Below, in pieces: positions 1 through 7,497 of a stretch of DNA of 12,151 nucleotides. The notes under the pieces are model-generated. The model ran no database searches. It was not told the DNA's origin and saw only the letters and a list, made by a program, of their open reading frames with translations. How positions within the stretch are numbered: position 1 is the first letter of the stretch; each line of letters begins with the position of its first letter. Origin of the DNA: an uncultured Flavobacteriales bacterium (GTDB taxonomy: Bacteria > Bacteroidota > Bacteroidia > Flavobacteriales > Crocinitomicaceae); assembly GCA_946478775.1 (NCBI GenBank), contig CAMLDR010000131.1, forward strand, positions 1 to 12,151, written 5' to 3'. Made by a program: the position numbers and the translations under genes.

Positions 1-14
1 TCGAATTTTGTGCT

Positions 15-3000
15 ATGAAAAACGACAAAACACAAGCAAGTTACATTTTTAACAACATTTACAAACTCATCATTTTGCTTTTTGCAGCTCATTCATCTGT
101 GGCTCAGGATGTTTCTGTTGAAATCCAATGGCAGCAGCCAAAAGAATTGACAATTAATGGTGTTAAAACAACGGTTCCTGTAATCACAGGAGGGGATTAT
201 GAGAATCAACGACCTATCCACTCCTTTCAACAGAAATCCAAATCAGGTAATTTCCAGGTAGTTGTTTTGGATATTCAGACGCAGGGAGTGGAAACTTATG
301 AAACCAATTATCTGAATTCCATTAAAGATCAAATCCCGGCTGTTGCAGAAGTGCAGGCAAAAGTGTCTAAATCGAGAAATGAGTCTTACCTCGTCTCAAA
401 GTGCATGCCTTACGTCAAAATCGGAGCGGGGTATCAGAAAATTGTTTCTTATAAATTAAGATTGATCCCTTCCGGAGCCACCTCCGGTTCAAACTATCTG
501 CTAAAGAGTTATGCAGCGAATTCAGTACTGAATAGTGGGGAATGGTATAAGATTTCGGTTCCGAATGATGGAGTATTCCAATTGAACAGAGCATTTTTTA
601 AGGATGTTATGGGATTGGACGTGGACAATCTTGACCCGAAAACAATCAACTTGTATGGAAATGCGGACGGAATCCTTTCTGAATTGAACAGTGATCCGTT
701 TCGGGACGATTTGAAAAAGAATGCGATCCAGTTTGTGGGGAATGCAGATACCGCTTTTACGGAAGAGGAATATTTCTTGTTTTTTGGCGCGGGACCGAAT
801 CGCTGGAACCGGGTTTCAGGGGCGAATTACAATAGAAGTATGCACATTTACAGTGCTGTAAACACCTATTTTATTCATATTGATGCAGCGGACCTGCCGC
901 TTCGAATCCAAAGCTTGCCGGAATCTCCATTGCCATCCACTCAAACAGTCAATTCTTATACTTTTTATGACATCCATGAAAACGAATCTGTGAACCTGGT
1001 TCAGGGTGGACAGCGTTGGTACGGCGAGTCGTTTGATGCGACTTTGACCCAGTCCTTTAAATTTAATATCCCGAATATTGATCCGGGAACCCCTCTCCAG
1101 GTGGAATATGCGGTGGCAAACAATGCCAGTGTGACGGGAAATAATTTTAAGGTGAACTACAACGGAAGCGAAGTCCATTCGTTTGATTTAAGTACGGTGG
1201 GGGCAGACTATATTCGAAATACTTCGGGCTTCAGTGTAAATGCAAGTTCATCGCCTGTGGAATTGGTATATACCTTCAATCGGGCAAATGCGTCGATAAG
1301 AGCTTACCTGGATTACATCGAAGTGGTGGGAAGAAGAAACCTGGTGTTTTATGGAAATTCCATGTTATTCCGCGACGTGAATTCTGTTGGTGCCGGAAAT
1401 GTGAGCTTGTTTACGATATCAGGAATGAGTGCTGCAAATAGTGTATGGGACGTGACTTCAAAAACAAATCCGCAACTGATCCAGGGTACGCTTACCGGGA
1501 ATATTTTTTCGTTCAGGCAAAGTACGGATACCCTGAGAGAGTTTTTGGTTTTTAACGGAACATTTGCTCAGCCCACATTTATTAAACAAATTGAGAACCA
1601 GGATTTACATGCCCTGGGCCAATTCGATTACATTATTGTAAGCCCGAAACAGTTCATGAACCAGGCAGTTCGTTTGGGAAATCTGCACCAGGGGAACGGA
1701 TTGTCAACATTGGTGGTGGATGTGGAGCAGATTTACAACGAATTCTCTTCCGGTAACCAGGATGCAACGGCTATCAGAAGATTTGTGAAGATGTTCTACG
1801 AACGTGCAGCGGGTAATCCGGCTTTGCAGCCAAAATACCTTTGTTTATTCGGCGATGCTACATACGACCCCAAAAACCGGGTAGCAGGAAACAACTACAT
1901 GGTCCCAACCTATGAATTTATGGATTCTGAAAACCACATTTTTGCATTGGTAACAGATGATTATTTCGGATTCATGGATAACAATGAGTCTATAGGAGGT
2001 AACGATCTGATGGATGTTGGAGTGGGGCGTTTGCTGGTTTCGAATGCTACACATGCGCAGACACAGGTAGACAAGATCGAACATTACATGAAAAACGGGA
2101 TCAATTCACCTATCATTTCCAATGATCCTAACAGCTGCTGTATCGGAGAAGCTGCGAATATGTTTGGCGACTGGCGACAGGTGTATACCAACATTACGGA
2201 TGATCAGAATGGAGGGGATTTTGTTGCTGATGATGCCGAGCCGGCTTTCGAGCAGGTTCAGGCTGATGCCAATGAAATGAATTGCGAGAAGATTTATTCC
2301 GACGCATACACGCAGGTTTCCACTACCGGTGGACACCGTTATCCGGATGCATTGAACGCGATTACAGATCGTGTCGAAAGAGGAAGTTTAATAACCAATT
2401 ACATCGGGCACGGTGGTGAAGTGGGAGCAGCCGAAGAGCGGATTATTACCATTCCACAGGCGAATGCGTGGACAAACCTGAACCGATTGGGACTGTTTGT
2501 TACGTCAACCTGTGAGTTTACCAAGTTCGATGATCCTTCCAGAGAATCTATCGGAGAATTGATTTCCCTGAATCCGAAAGGAGGATCTATCGCATTGATG
2601 ACCACCACACGCTCTGTTTATATTTCGATCAATACCATTGTGGTGGCAAGTTTCTTTTCACACGTGATAGAACGCGATGCGAATTTTGATGCACTGACAT
2701 TCGGTGAAATTATGCGCCGGACTAAAAACTCTTCCGGTAATTCAAATAACAGAAGATGTTTCAACCTGATTGGTGATCCGGCCCTGAAAATAAGCCTGCC
2801 AAAATGGAGAGTGGTGACCGATTCGATCAATCACATAGCTGTTTCAAATGGTGCGGATACTGTCCGTGCATTGACCAAAATGCATGTGGTAGGACATTTG
2901 GAAGATTACAGCGGAAATAAATTAACGACTTTCAACGGGGTTTTATCTCCTACCATTTTTGATAAGCCAAAAACAGTTTCGACTTTGGGGAATGATTCTC

Positions 3001-3905
3001 AAGCGACGAATCCTACGGACTATTCCCCTGTCATTGATTTTACGACGCAAAAAAATGCCTTGTACAAAGGGCGTGCTACCATCACGAATGGTGATTTTAA
3101 GTTTGAGTTCATTGTTCCCAAAGACATTGATTTTAACTTCGGAAGAGGAAAGATCAGTTATTATGCAGATAATAAGGTCGTAGATGCCGACGGCTGGGAT
3201 ACTACCTTTGTTGTTGGAGGGATCAACCCGAATCCTCCGGTAGACAATGTTGGTCCGGAGTTGAAAATCTATTTGAATGACGATTCATTTGTAAACGGAA
3301 GTATTTCCAGTGCAAATCCACTGCTGGTGGTGGAAGCCTATGATGAATACGGCATCAATACGGTTGGGAATGGGATCGGGCATGATATCACAGCTGTTTT
3401 GGATGGAAATACCGGAAGTCCGATCGTGCTGAATGAATACTACAAGTCCAACCTGGATAGTTACCAAAACGGGAAGTTGCAATATACGCTCAGGAATCTG
3501 GCGGTGGGACAACACACACTGGATGTGAAGCTTTGGGATGTGAACAACAATTCAAGTACGATCCGTCTGGAGTTCACGGTAACCGAGGACCAGGACGTAG
3601 AGTTGGACCATGTATTGAACTATCCGAATCCTTTCACAACAAATACCACGTTTATGTATGAGCACAATCAGTCCTGTGCTTCCCTGGAAACTCAAATCAA
3701 TATTTATACGGTTTCAGGTCGATTGGTTAAGACAATCAATCAGTTAGTACCAACCAACGGATTCCGGGTAGAGGGAATTTCATGGGATGGGAAAGATGAT
3801 TTTGGAGACCAACTGGCTAAAGGAGTTTATGTTTACCAATTAAAAGTTACGATGCCTGACGGTAAAAAGGCTCAAAAGATGGAAAAATTAGTTCTTTTAA
3901 GATAG
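15..3905 (+). CDS. porU: PorU, type IX secretion system C25-family sortase
   Basis: PorU is the cell-surface cysteine endopeptidase of the type IX secretion system. It removes the C-terminal sorting domain of cargo proteins and joins them to lipopolysaccharide. The 1296-residue product starts with a signal peptide (hydrophobic stretch about residues 18-27, likely cleavage near A30). A beta-rich N-terminal half follows, then a gingipain-like C25 peptidase domain at about residues 537-925. That domain begins at FDYIIV and holds LFGDATYD (611-618), the catalytic His in IGHGGE (H799), the catalytic Cys in STCEF (C833) and a closing GDPALKI (920-926). The last 95 or so residues form a type IX sorting domain with NYPNPF, a GKDDFGDQLAKGVYVY stretch and a basic-hydrophobic end. 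In Porphyromonas PorU this domain is known to be retained. Size and domain order are normal and both catalytic residues are present. porV follows after 60 bases, the usual partner arrangement. The frame stays open to the left edge, but ATG at 15 gives a sensible signal peptide. Confidence 0.95.
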   Translation: MKNDKTQASYIFNNIYKLIILLFAAHSSVAQDVSVEIQWQQPKELTINGVKTTVPVITGGDYENQRPIHSFQQKSKSGNFQVVVLDIQTQGVETYETNYLNSIKDQIPAVAEVQAKVSKSRNESYLVSKCMPYVKIGAGYQKIVSYKLRLIPSGATSGSNYLLKSYAANSVLNSGEWYKISVPNDGVFQLNRAFFKDVMGLDVDNLDPKTINLYGNADGILSELNSDPFRDDLKKNAIQFVGNADTAFTEEEYFLFFGAGPNRWNRVSGANYNRSMHIYSAVNTYFIHIDAADLPLRIQSLPESPLPSTQTVNSYTFYDIHENESVNLVQGGQRWYGESFDATLTQSFKFNIPNIDPGTPLQVEYAVANNASVTGNNFKVNYNGSEVHSFDLSTVGADYIRNTSGFSVNASSSPVELVYTFNRANASIRAYLDYIEVVGRRNLVFYGNSMLFRDVNSVGAGNVSLFTISGMSAANSVWDVTSKTNPQLIQGTLTGNIFSFRQSTDTLREFLVFNGTFAQPTFIKQIENQDLHALGQFDYIIVSPKQFMNQAVRLGNLHQGNGLSTLVVDVEQIYNEFSSGNQDATAIRRFVKMFYERAAGNPALQPKYLCLFGDATYDPKNRVAGNNYMVPTYEFMDSENHIFALVTDDYFGFMDNNESIGGNDLMDVGVGRLLVSNATHAQTQVDKIEHYMKNGINSPIISNDPNSCCIGEAANMFGDWRQVYTNITDDQNGGDFVADDAEPAFEQVQADANEMNCEKIYSDAYTQVSTTGGHRYPDALNAITDRVERGSLITNYIGHGGEVGAAEERIITIPQANAWTNLNRLGLFVTSTCEFTKFDDPSRESIGELISLNPKGGSIALMTTTRSVYISINTIVVASFFSHVIERDANFDALTFGEIMRRTKNSSGNSNNRRCFNLIGDPALKISLPKWRVVTDSINHIAVSNGADTVRALTKMHVVGHLEDYSGNKLTTFNGVLSPTIFDKPKTVSTLGNDSQATNPTDYSPVIDFTTQKNALYKGRATITNGDFKFEFIVPKDIDFNFGRGKISYYADNKVVDADGWDTTFVVGGINPNPPVDNVGPELKIYLNDDSFVNGSISSANPLLVVEAYDEYGINTVGNGIGHDITAVLDGNTGSPIVLNEYYKSNLDSYQNGKLQYTLRNLAVGQHTLDVKLWDVNNNSSTIRLEFTVTEDQDVELDHVLNYPNPFTTNTTFMYEHNQSCASLETQINIYTVSGRLVKTINQLVPTNGFRVEGISWDGKDDFGDQLAKGVYVYQLKVTMPDGKKAQKMEKLVLLR

Positions 3906-3932
3906 TTGCACAATAAAAGTCCTAGTTTTGCG

Positions 3933-3940
3933 TATTTTTG
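3933..3940 (+). promoter_or_regulatory. Possible -7 promoter box for porV-ispF
   Basis: TATTTTTG matches the Bacteroidota -7 consensus TAnnTTTG. It sits 25 bases before the porV start, a spacing similar to the other promoters in this window. No good TTTG -33 box lies at the normal 19-21 base distance; the nearest TTG (3906-3908) is 24 bases upstream. A second match, TAGTTTTG (3923-3930), lies 10 bases upstream and is an alternative. The porU-porV gap is only 60 bases, so read-through from porU is also likely. Confidence 0.4.
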
Positions 3941-3965
3941 TCACAATTAAAACTGAAATAGATTC

Positions 3966-5234
3966 ATGTTGTCTCATAAATTACTGATTTTTACTCTTTT
4001 TGTTAGTTCTTTTTCATTTTCCCAGGCGAATGGACAGGGCGTTACGCAAAACGATATTCAATTAAATACGATCACCACGGCACTTCCTTTTTTGGGCATT
4101 AATCCCGATTCAAGATCAGGAGCAATGGGTGATGCGGGGACAGCTTTAAGTCCGAACTCCTCTTCCACGATGTGGAATACTGCCATGCTTAATTTTTCCG
4201 AGTCAAAATCTGAAATTGGGGTAAGTTATACTCCCTGGTTGAGACAATTGACAAACGATATGCACCTTTCTTACCTCTCAGGTTATGCAAGAGTAGGTGA
4301 AAGACATGTGGTTGGAGGGGCTTTGCGTTATTTCTCTTTGGGAGAAATTACTTTTACGGATGCTGCCGGAGGTTACATCCGTGAGTTTAAACCGAATGAA
4401 TTTGAATTGACCTTGTCTTATGCATTTAAACTGGCAGAAAGACACAGTATCGGAATCAACGGAAAGTTTGCTTTGTCTAATTTGACAGGTGGTCTGGTAA
4501 CTGCAGGAACTGAAACAAAGTCAGCCATTGCAGGTATTGCAGATATCTCCTATGCTCACAGAAATGACGACATTAATTGGTTTGGTGTAAACGGAGTATA
4601 TTCCTTAGGAGTAGTGATTGCGAATGTGGGTAACAAGGTGGCATATTCTGCAAATGCACGAAGAGATTTCCTGCCTACATCCTTAAGAATCGGGAATGCT
4701 TATACAGCGAAAATCGATAAGTACAATAGTTTAACGGTCAGTGTAGATATTTCTAAACTATTGGTTCCGACTCCGCCTATTTATGCCATGATTGACGGAG
4801 AACAAACACTGATCTCCGGAAAAAATAACGATGTAGGTGTTATTGCAGGAATGATGCAGTCATTCTATGATGCTCCGGGAAGAGTTGAGACAGATGATAA
4901 CGGTGACCCGATCGAAACAGGTGAAGGAACTTACCAGGTGAAGAAAGGATCTAAGTTTGGTGAAGAAATGCGTGAGATCATGATCGGTTCCGGATTGGAA
5001 TACTGGTACAACGATATCTTTGCTGTTCGCGGAGGTTATTTTTACGAGAACGTTTCCAAAGGAGGTCGCCAGTTCTTCACAATGGGTGTTGGTTTTAAAT
5101 ACAACATCTTTTCTTTTGACTTTTCTTACTTAGCAGCAATGAAACGAAATAATCCATTGGCGAACACGATGCGTTTTACACTTCGTTTTACTTTGGGTGA
5201 TAGAGTAAACGATACGGAGGCTAAACCGGAATAA
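3966..5234 (+). CDS. porV: PorV (LptO), type IX secretion outer-membrane shuttle protein
   Basis: PorV is an outer-membrane beta barrel of the FadL-like type. It collects folded cargo from the type IX translocon and hands it to PorU at the cell surface. The 422-residue product has a signal peptide (about residues 1-24). The family-typical segment TTALPFLGINPDSRSGAMGD follows at residues 37-56, then NSSSTMWNTA and YTPWLRQL. Alternating hydrophobic strands run to the end, including FFTMGVGFKYNIFSFDFSYL and a last strand RFTLRFTLGD followed by a short polar tail. Length fits the family. Placement directly after porU supports the call strongly. The stop codon overlaps the ispF start by one base (TAATG). 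Confidence 0.95.
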   Translation: MLSHKLLIFTLFVSSFSFSQANGQGVTQNDIQLNTITTALPFLGINPDSRSGAMGDAGTALSPNSSSTMWNTAMLNFSESKSEIGVSYTPWLRQLTNDMHLSYLSGYARVGERHVVGGALRYFSLGEITFTDAAGGYIREFKPNEFELTLSYAFKLAERHSIGINGKFALSNLTGGLVTAGTETKSAIAGIADISYAHRNDDINWFGVNGVYSLGVVIANVGNKVAYSANARRDFLPTSLRIGNAYTAKIDKYNSLTVSVDISKLLVPTPPIYAMIDGEQTLISGKNNDVGVIAGMMQSFYDAPGRVETDDNGDPIETGEGTYQVKKGSKFGEEMREIMIGSGLEYWYNDIFAVRGGYFYENVSKGGRQFFTMGVGFKYNIFSFDFSYLAAMKRNNPLANTMRFTLRFTLGDRVNDTEAKPE

Positions 5235-5716
5235 TGGACATTCGAATTGGTTTCGGAGTAGATGTTCATCGTTTGGAAGAAGGCCGCGAATTTTGGTTGG
5301 GAGGGTTAAAGCTCCCTTCTTCGTTTGGTGCCCTTGGTCATTCCGATGCAGACGTCCTGATCCATGCCATTTGTGATGCCTTGCTAGGCGCTTTGAACCT
5401 GCGCGATATCGGGTTTCATTTCTCAGATACCGATCCGCAGTACAAAGGAATCGATTCCAAGATCCTCCTGAGAAACGTGATGACTTTGATCAAAGAGAAA
5501 CAATTTTCGGTAGTCAATATCGACGCAACAGTCATTTTGGAAAACCCGAAAGTCAATCCGCATATTCCCGAAATGCAAACCATTCTTGCCGGATTACTGG
5601 AAGTGGAAGCTGACCGTGTTTCCATCAAAGCCACCACCCACGAAAAAGTAGATTCTTTCGGGGCAGGTGAAGCAGTGAAAGCTTATGCTGTTTGTTTGGT
5701 TTCAAAAAGATATTAG
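5234..5716 (+). CDS. ispF: 2-C-methyl-D-erythritol 2,4-cyclodiphosphate synthase (IspF)
   Basis: IspF converts CDP-methylerythritol 2-phosphate to the cyclic diphosphate and releases CMP, in the cytosolic non-mevalonate isoprenoid pathway. At 160 residues it has the normal size. Visible motifs are GFGVDVH (metal ligands D10 and H12), GHSDADVLIHAICDALLGA (third metal ligand H44), DIGFHFSDTDP (58-68) and KATTHE near the C-terminus. D10/H12/H44 correspond to D8/H10/H42 of the E. coli enzyme. The C-terminal loop is unusual: KATTHEKVDSFGAGE replaces the common KATTTEKLGFTGRGEG pattern, although the Thr-Thr pair and the Glu are kept. The start overlaps the porV stop (TAATG), so its translation probably depends on ribosomes ending porV. 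No other isoprenoid gene is nearby. Its last codons run into an 8-base repeat arm. Confidence 0.96.
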   Translation: MDIRIGFGVDVHRLEEGREFWLGGLKLPSSFGALGHSDADVLIHAICDALLGALNLRDIGFHFSDTDPQYKGIDSKILLRNVMTLIKEKQFSVVNIDATVILENPKVNPHIPEMQTILAGLLEVEADRVSIKATTHEKVDSFGAGEAVKAYAVCLVSKRY

Positions 5717-5808
5717 GATATTAAGACATCAGGATATTAGGACTTTATTTCCGCTTAGCAATGAAATTTGGAGTCCTAGCATCTTAACATCCTAAAGTCT
5801 TAACATCT
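5710..5808. repeat. Inverted arms of degenerate 8-base tandem repeats between convergent genes
   Basis: The left arm reads in 8-base steps ATATTAGG (5710), ATATTAAG (5718), ACATCAGG (5726) and ATATTAGG (5734), then AC. The right arm read on the minus strand is ATGTTAAG (5806-5799), ACTTTAGG (5798-5791), ATGTTAAG (5790-5783) and ATGCTAGG (5782-5775), then AC. The shared unit is roughly A-T/C-n-T-T-A-A/G-G. The arms are separated by about 30 bases and can pair imperfectly in more than one register, so this could act as a bidirectional terminator for ispF and the facing acetyltransferase gene. The repeat covers the last two bases of the final ispF sense codon plus its stop, and about the last eight codons plus stop of the acetyltransferase. 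A terminator role is inference. The periodicity is directly visible. Confidence 0.75.
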
Positions 5809-6287
5809 TCTAAAATCATATCATACCGGTGCATTCCTTCTCCGTATGAATTTTCAGTGATTTTTACCGTTTTGAATCCGTATTTCTCAAAGAAAGTGTA
5901 CGAAAATTGAGTCGTATCCAGGATGACGGATTTTCCGGGAAAATGAATTGGTATTTCATTCAACCGGAACCGCAGAAGCTGTTCGCCAAATCCTTTTTTG
6001 TGGTAAGCCTTGTCGACCATTCCCCAAACGAAGGTAATGGAAGGGGTTCCGTCAATTCCGTCCTTTTCACCAAATCCACCGCAGCCAATGAGCCTGTTTT
6101 CCAGTTCAAGGACATAATAGACCGGATTATCCAACACTTCCGGATCATCCAGCTTCGTTAAAAAGCGCTCAAATTCATTCACTTCTTCCATTGTGAAATA
6201 GGTTGGAACGTTCGTTTGGAAGATTTCCATACAGGAATCTTTATCTGAATCCTGATACTTTCTGATGTTTGCTGTTTCTTGATGCAT
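5784..6287 (-). CDS. GNAT-family N-acetyltransferase
   Basis: This is a probable acetyl-CoA-dependent N-acetyltransferase of the GNAT superfamily; the substrate cannot be told. The 167-residue product shows the fold in order: an N-terminal strand and helix (NIRKYQDSDKDSCMEIF), the central strand pair (YYVLELENRLIGCGGFG), motif A with the acetyl-CoA pyrophosphate loop (VWGMVDKAYHKKGFGEQLL, with KKGFGE in the Q/R-x-x-G-x-G/A position) and motif B (SYTFFEKYGFK). I start it at the ATG at 6287; a TTG one codon upstream (6290) would add one residue. It converges on ispF and diverges from bioB, with its own likely promoter upstream. The last residues (about EDVKTLGC) are written by the 8-base repeat arm, so the C-terminus may have been altered by repeat insertion. 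A housekeeping or small-molecule role is possible but nothing here decides it. Confidence 0.88.
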   Translation of the reverse strand: MHQETANIRKYQDSDKDSCMEIFQTNVPTYFTMEEVNEFERFLTKLDDPEVLDNPVYYVLELENRLIGCGGFGEKDGIDGTPSITFVWGMVDKAYHKKGFGEQLLRFRLNEIPIHFPGKSVILDTTQFSYTFFEKYGFKTVKITENSYGEGMHRYDMILEDVKTLGC

Positions 6288-6306
6288 CAATGAATATATG
6301 AAGTGA

Positions 6307-6339
6307 TAAAGATAATTCTTTCCTGTTCATAATTTCAAA
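6307..6339 (-). promoter_or_regulatory. Promoter of the GNAT acetyltransferase gene
   Basis: On the minus strand TTTG (6339-6336) is followed after 21 bases by TATCTTTA (6314-6307). This fits the Bacteroidota TTTG-N19-21-TAnnTTTG promoter except for the last base of the -7 box. The -7 box ends 19 bases before the ATG at 6287, predicting a leader of about a dozen bases, like the tetR promoter in this window. Confidence 0.6.
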
Positions 6340-6371
6340 ACACAAGTAAGCGCCACCTTCGGCAGACTTCG

Positions 6372-6379
6372 TATATTTG
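6372..6379 (+). promoter_or_regulatory. -7 promoter box of the bioB-bioF unit
   Basis: TATATTTG is a full match to the Bacteroidota -7 consensus TAnnTTTG, 20 bases before the bioB ATG. The -33 box is poor: only TAAG at 6347-6350, 21 bases upstream. The same octamer serves as the -7 box of tetR (9292-9299). I saw no obvious biotin-repressor palindrome in the 109-base gap to the divergent acetyltransferase gene. Confidence 0.55.
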
Positions 6380-6399
6380 TTCCTCATAAGAATTCAGAT

Positions 6400-7494
6400 A
6401 TGAAAGTAAACCCAGCATATAACACAAAAGAAAGCTTACTGGAATTGTACAACAAACCTTTGTTGGAATTGGTTTTCGAAGCAGCTACCATACACCGTCA
6501 GTTTCACAACCCGAGAGAAGTTCAGATGTCTTCTTTGTTGAGTATCAAAACAGGCGGATGTCCGGAAGATTGCGGATATTGTCCGCAGGCCGCGCGTTAC
6601 CATACCGATGTGGAAGCACATAAATTAATGACGGTTGAATCCGTGATTGAGCAGGCAAAAAACGCACAGGCAAACGGTTCGTCCCGCTTGTGTATGGGAG
6701 CAGCCTGGAGAGAAGTGCGCGATAACAAGGATTTTGACAATGTGATCGAAATGGTTGCAGCAGTAAACGATCTTGGAATGGAAGTTTGTGCGACGCTTGG
6801 AATGATGAATGAAAATCAGGCACACCGTTTGAAAAATGCAGGTTTGTTTGCTTACAATCACAACCTGGATTCATCCAAAGAGTTTTACAGTGATGTGATT
6901 TCTACACGTGAGTACGAAGACCGCCTGAATACCATTGGGAATGCAAAAAAGGCAGGTTTGACGGTTTGTTCCGGTGGAATTATCGGAATGGGTGAAGCCA
7001 TTGAGGACCGCGTTGGCTTACTAATGAGCTACATGGAAATGGACACACCTCCGAATTCCATTCCGATCAATGCATTGGTAGCGGTTGAGGGAACTCCTTT
7101 GGAAGACCAGAAACCAATTGAACAATGGGAAATGATCCGCATGGTTGCGACTACACGCATTGCGTTCCCTGAATCAGTGGTTCGCTTGTCGGCAGGAAGA
7201 ACAAAAATGACGATGGAAGGTCAGGCTTTGTGTTTCATGGCAGGAGCAGGATCCATTTTCGCAGGAGATAAATTGTTGACGACTCCAAATCCGGAGTTTA
7301 ACGAGGATAAAGAAATGTTCGCTATTTTGGGATTGATCCCGAAAGAAGCATTTGCAGATGGGGAGCAGCCGGTTTCCAAGCCGGATCCGATCATCGAAGC
7401 AAGAAAAGAAAAAGAAGCGCAAAGAGCAAAAGAACTGGCTGAAGCTAAAATTGCATCTGCAGGATTTGTTCCGCGAAAAGTGACTGTTTCTTAA
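6400..7494 (+). CDS. bioB: Biotin synthase BioB
   Basis: BioB is a radical S-adenosylmethionine enzyme that inserts sulfur into dethiobiotin, the last step of biotin synthesis, in the cytoplasm. The 364-residue product carries the radical-SAM triad C54-x3-C58-x2-C61 (GGCPEDCGYCPQ) that holds the [4Fe-4S] cluster. The presumed [2Fe-2S] ligands are C98 (RLCMGAAWR), C130 (VCATLGM), C190 (VCSGGIIGMGE) and R262 (VRLSAGR). These line up with C97, C128, C188 and R260 of the E. coli enzyme. YNHNLDSS (152-159) and CFMAGAGSIFAGDKLLTTPNP are also family signatures. After the core there is a charged Lys/Glu/Ala tail from about residue 330 (EARKEKEAQRAKELAEAKI) that the E. coli protein does not have in this form. 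The bioF-like gene begins 3 bases after its stop. Confidence 0.97.
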   Translation: MKVNPAYNTKESLLELYNKPLLELVFEAATIHRQFHNPREVQMSSLLSIKTGGCPEDCGYCPQAARYHTDVEAHKLMTVESVIEQAKNAQANGSSRLCMGAAWREVRDNKDFDNVIEMVAAVNDLGMEVCATLGMMNENQAHRLKNAGLFAYNHNLDSSKEFYSDVISTREYEDRLNTIGNAKKAGLTVCSGGIIGMGEAIEDRVGLLMSYMEMDTPPNSIPINALVAVEGTPLEDQKPIEQWEMIRMVATTRIAFPESVVRLSAGRTKMTMEGQALCFMAGAGSIFAGDKLLTTPNPEFNEDKEMFAILGLIPKEAFADGEQPVSKPDPIIEARKEKEAQRAKELAEAKIASAGFVPRKVTVS

Positions 7495-7497
7495 AGG

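Noticed and set aside
3..10. GAATTTTG, a near match to the -7 promoter box just before porU
   Set aside because: It would place the start of transcription at about the porU start codon, and with only 14 upstream bases the context cannot be judged.
816..2830. Several minus-strand open frames of 69-120 codons inside porU
   Set aside because: They lie fully antisense to a well-supported gene, show no recognisable domain and are readily explained as shadow frames.
5907..6161. Plus-strand frame of 84 codons across the acetyltransferase gene
   Set aside because: It is antisense to a gene with clear GNAT motifs and its own product resembles nothing known.
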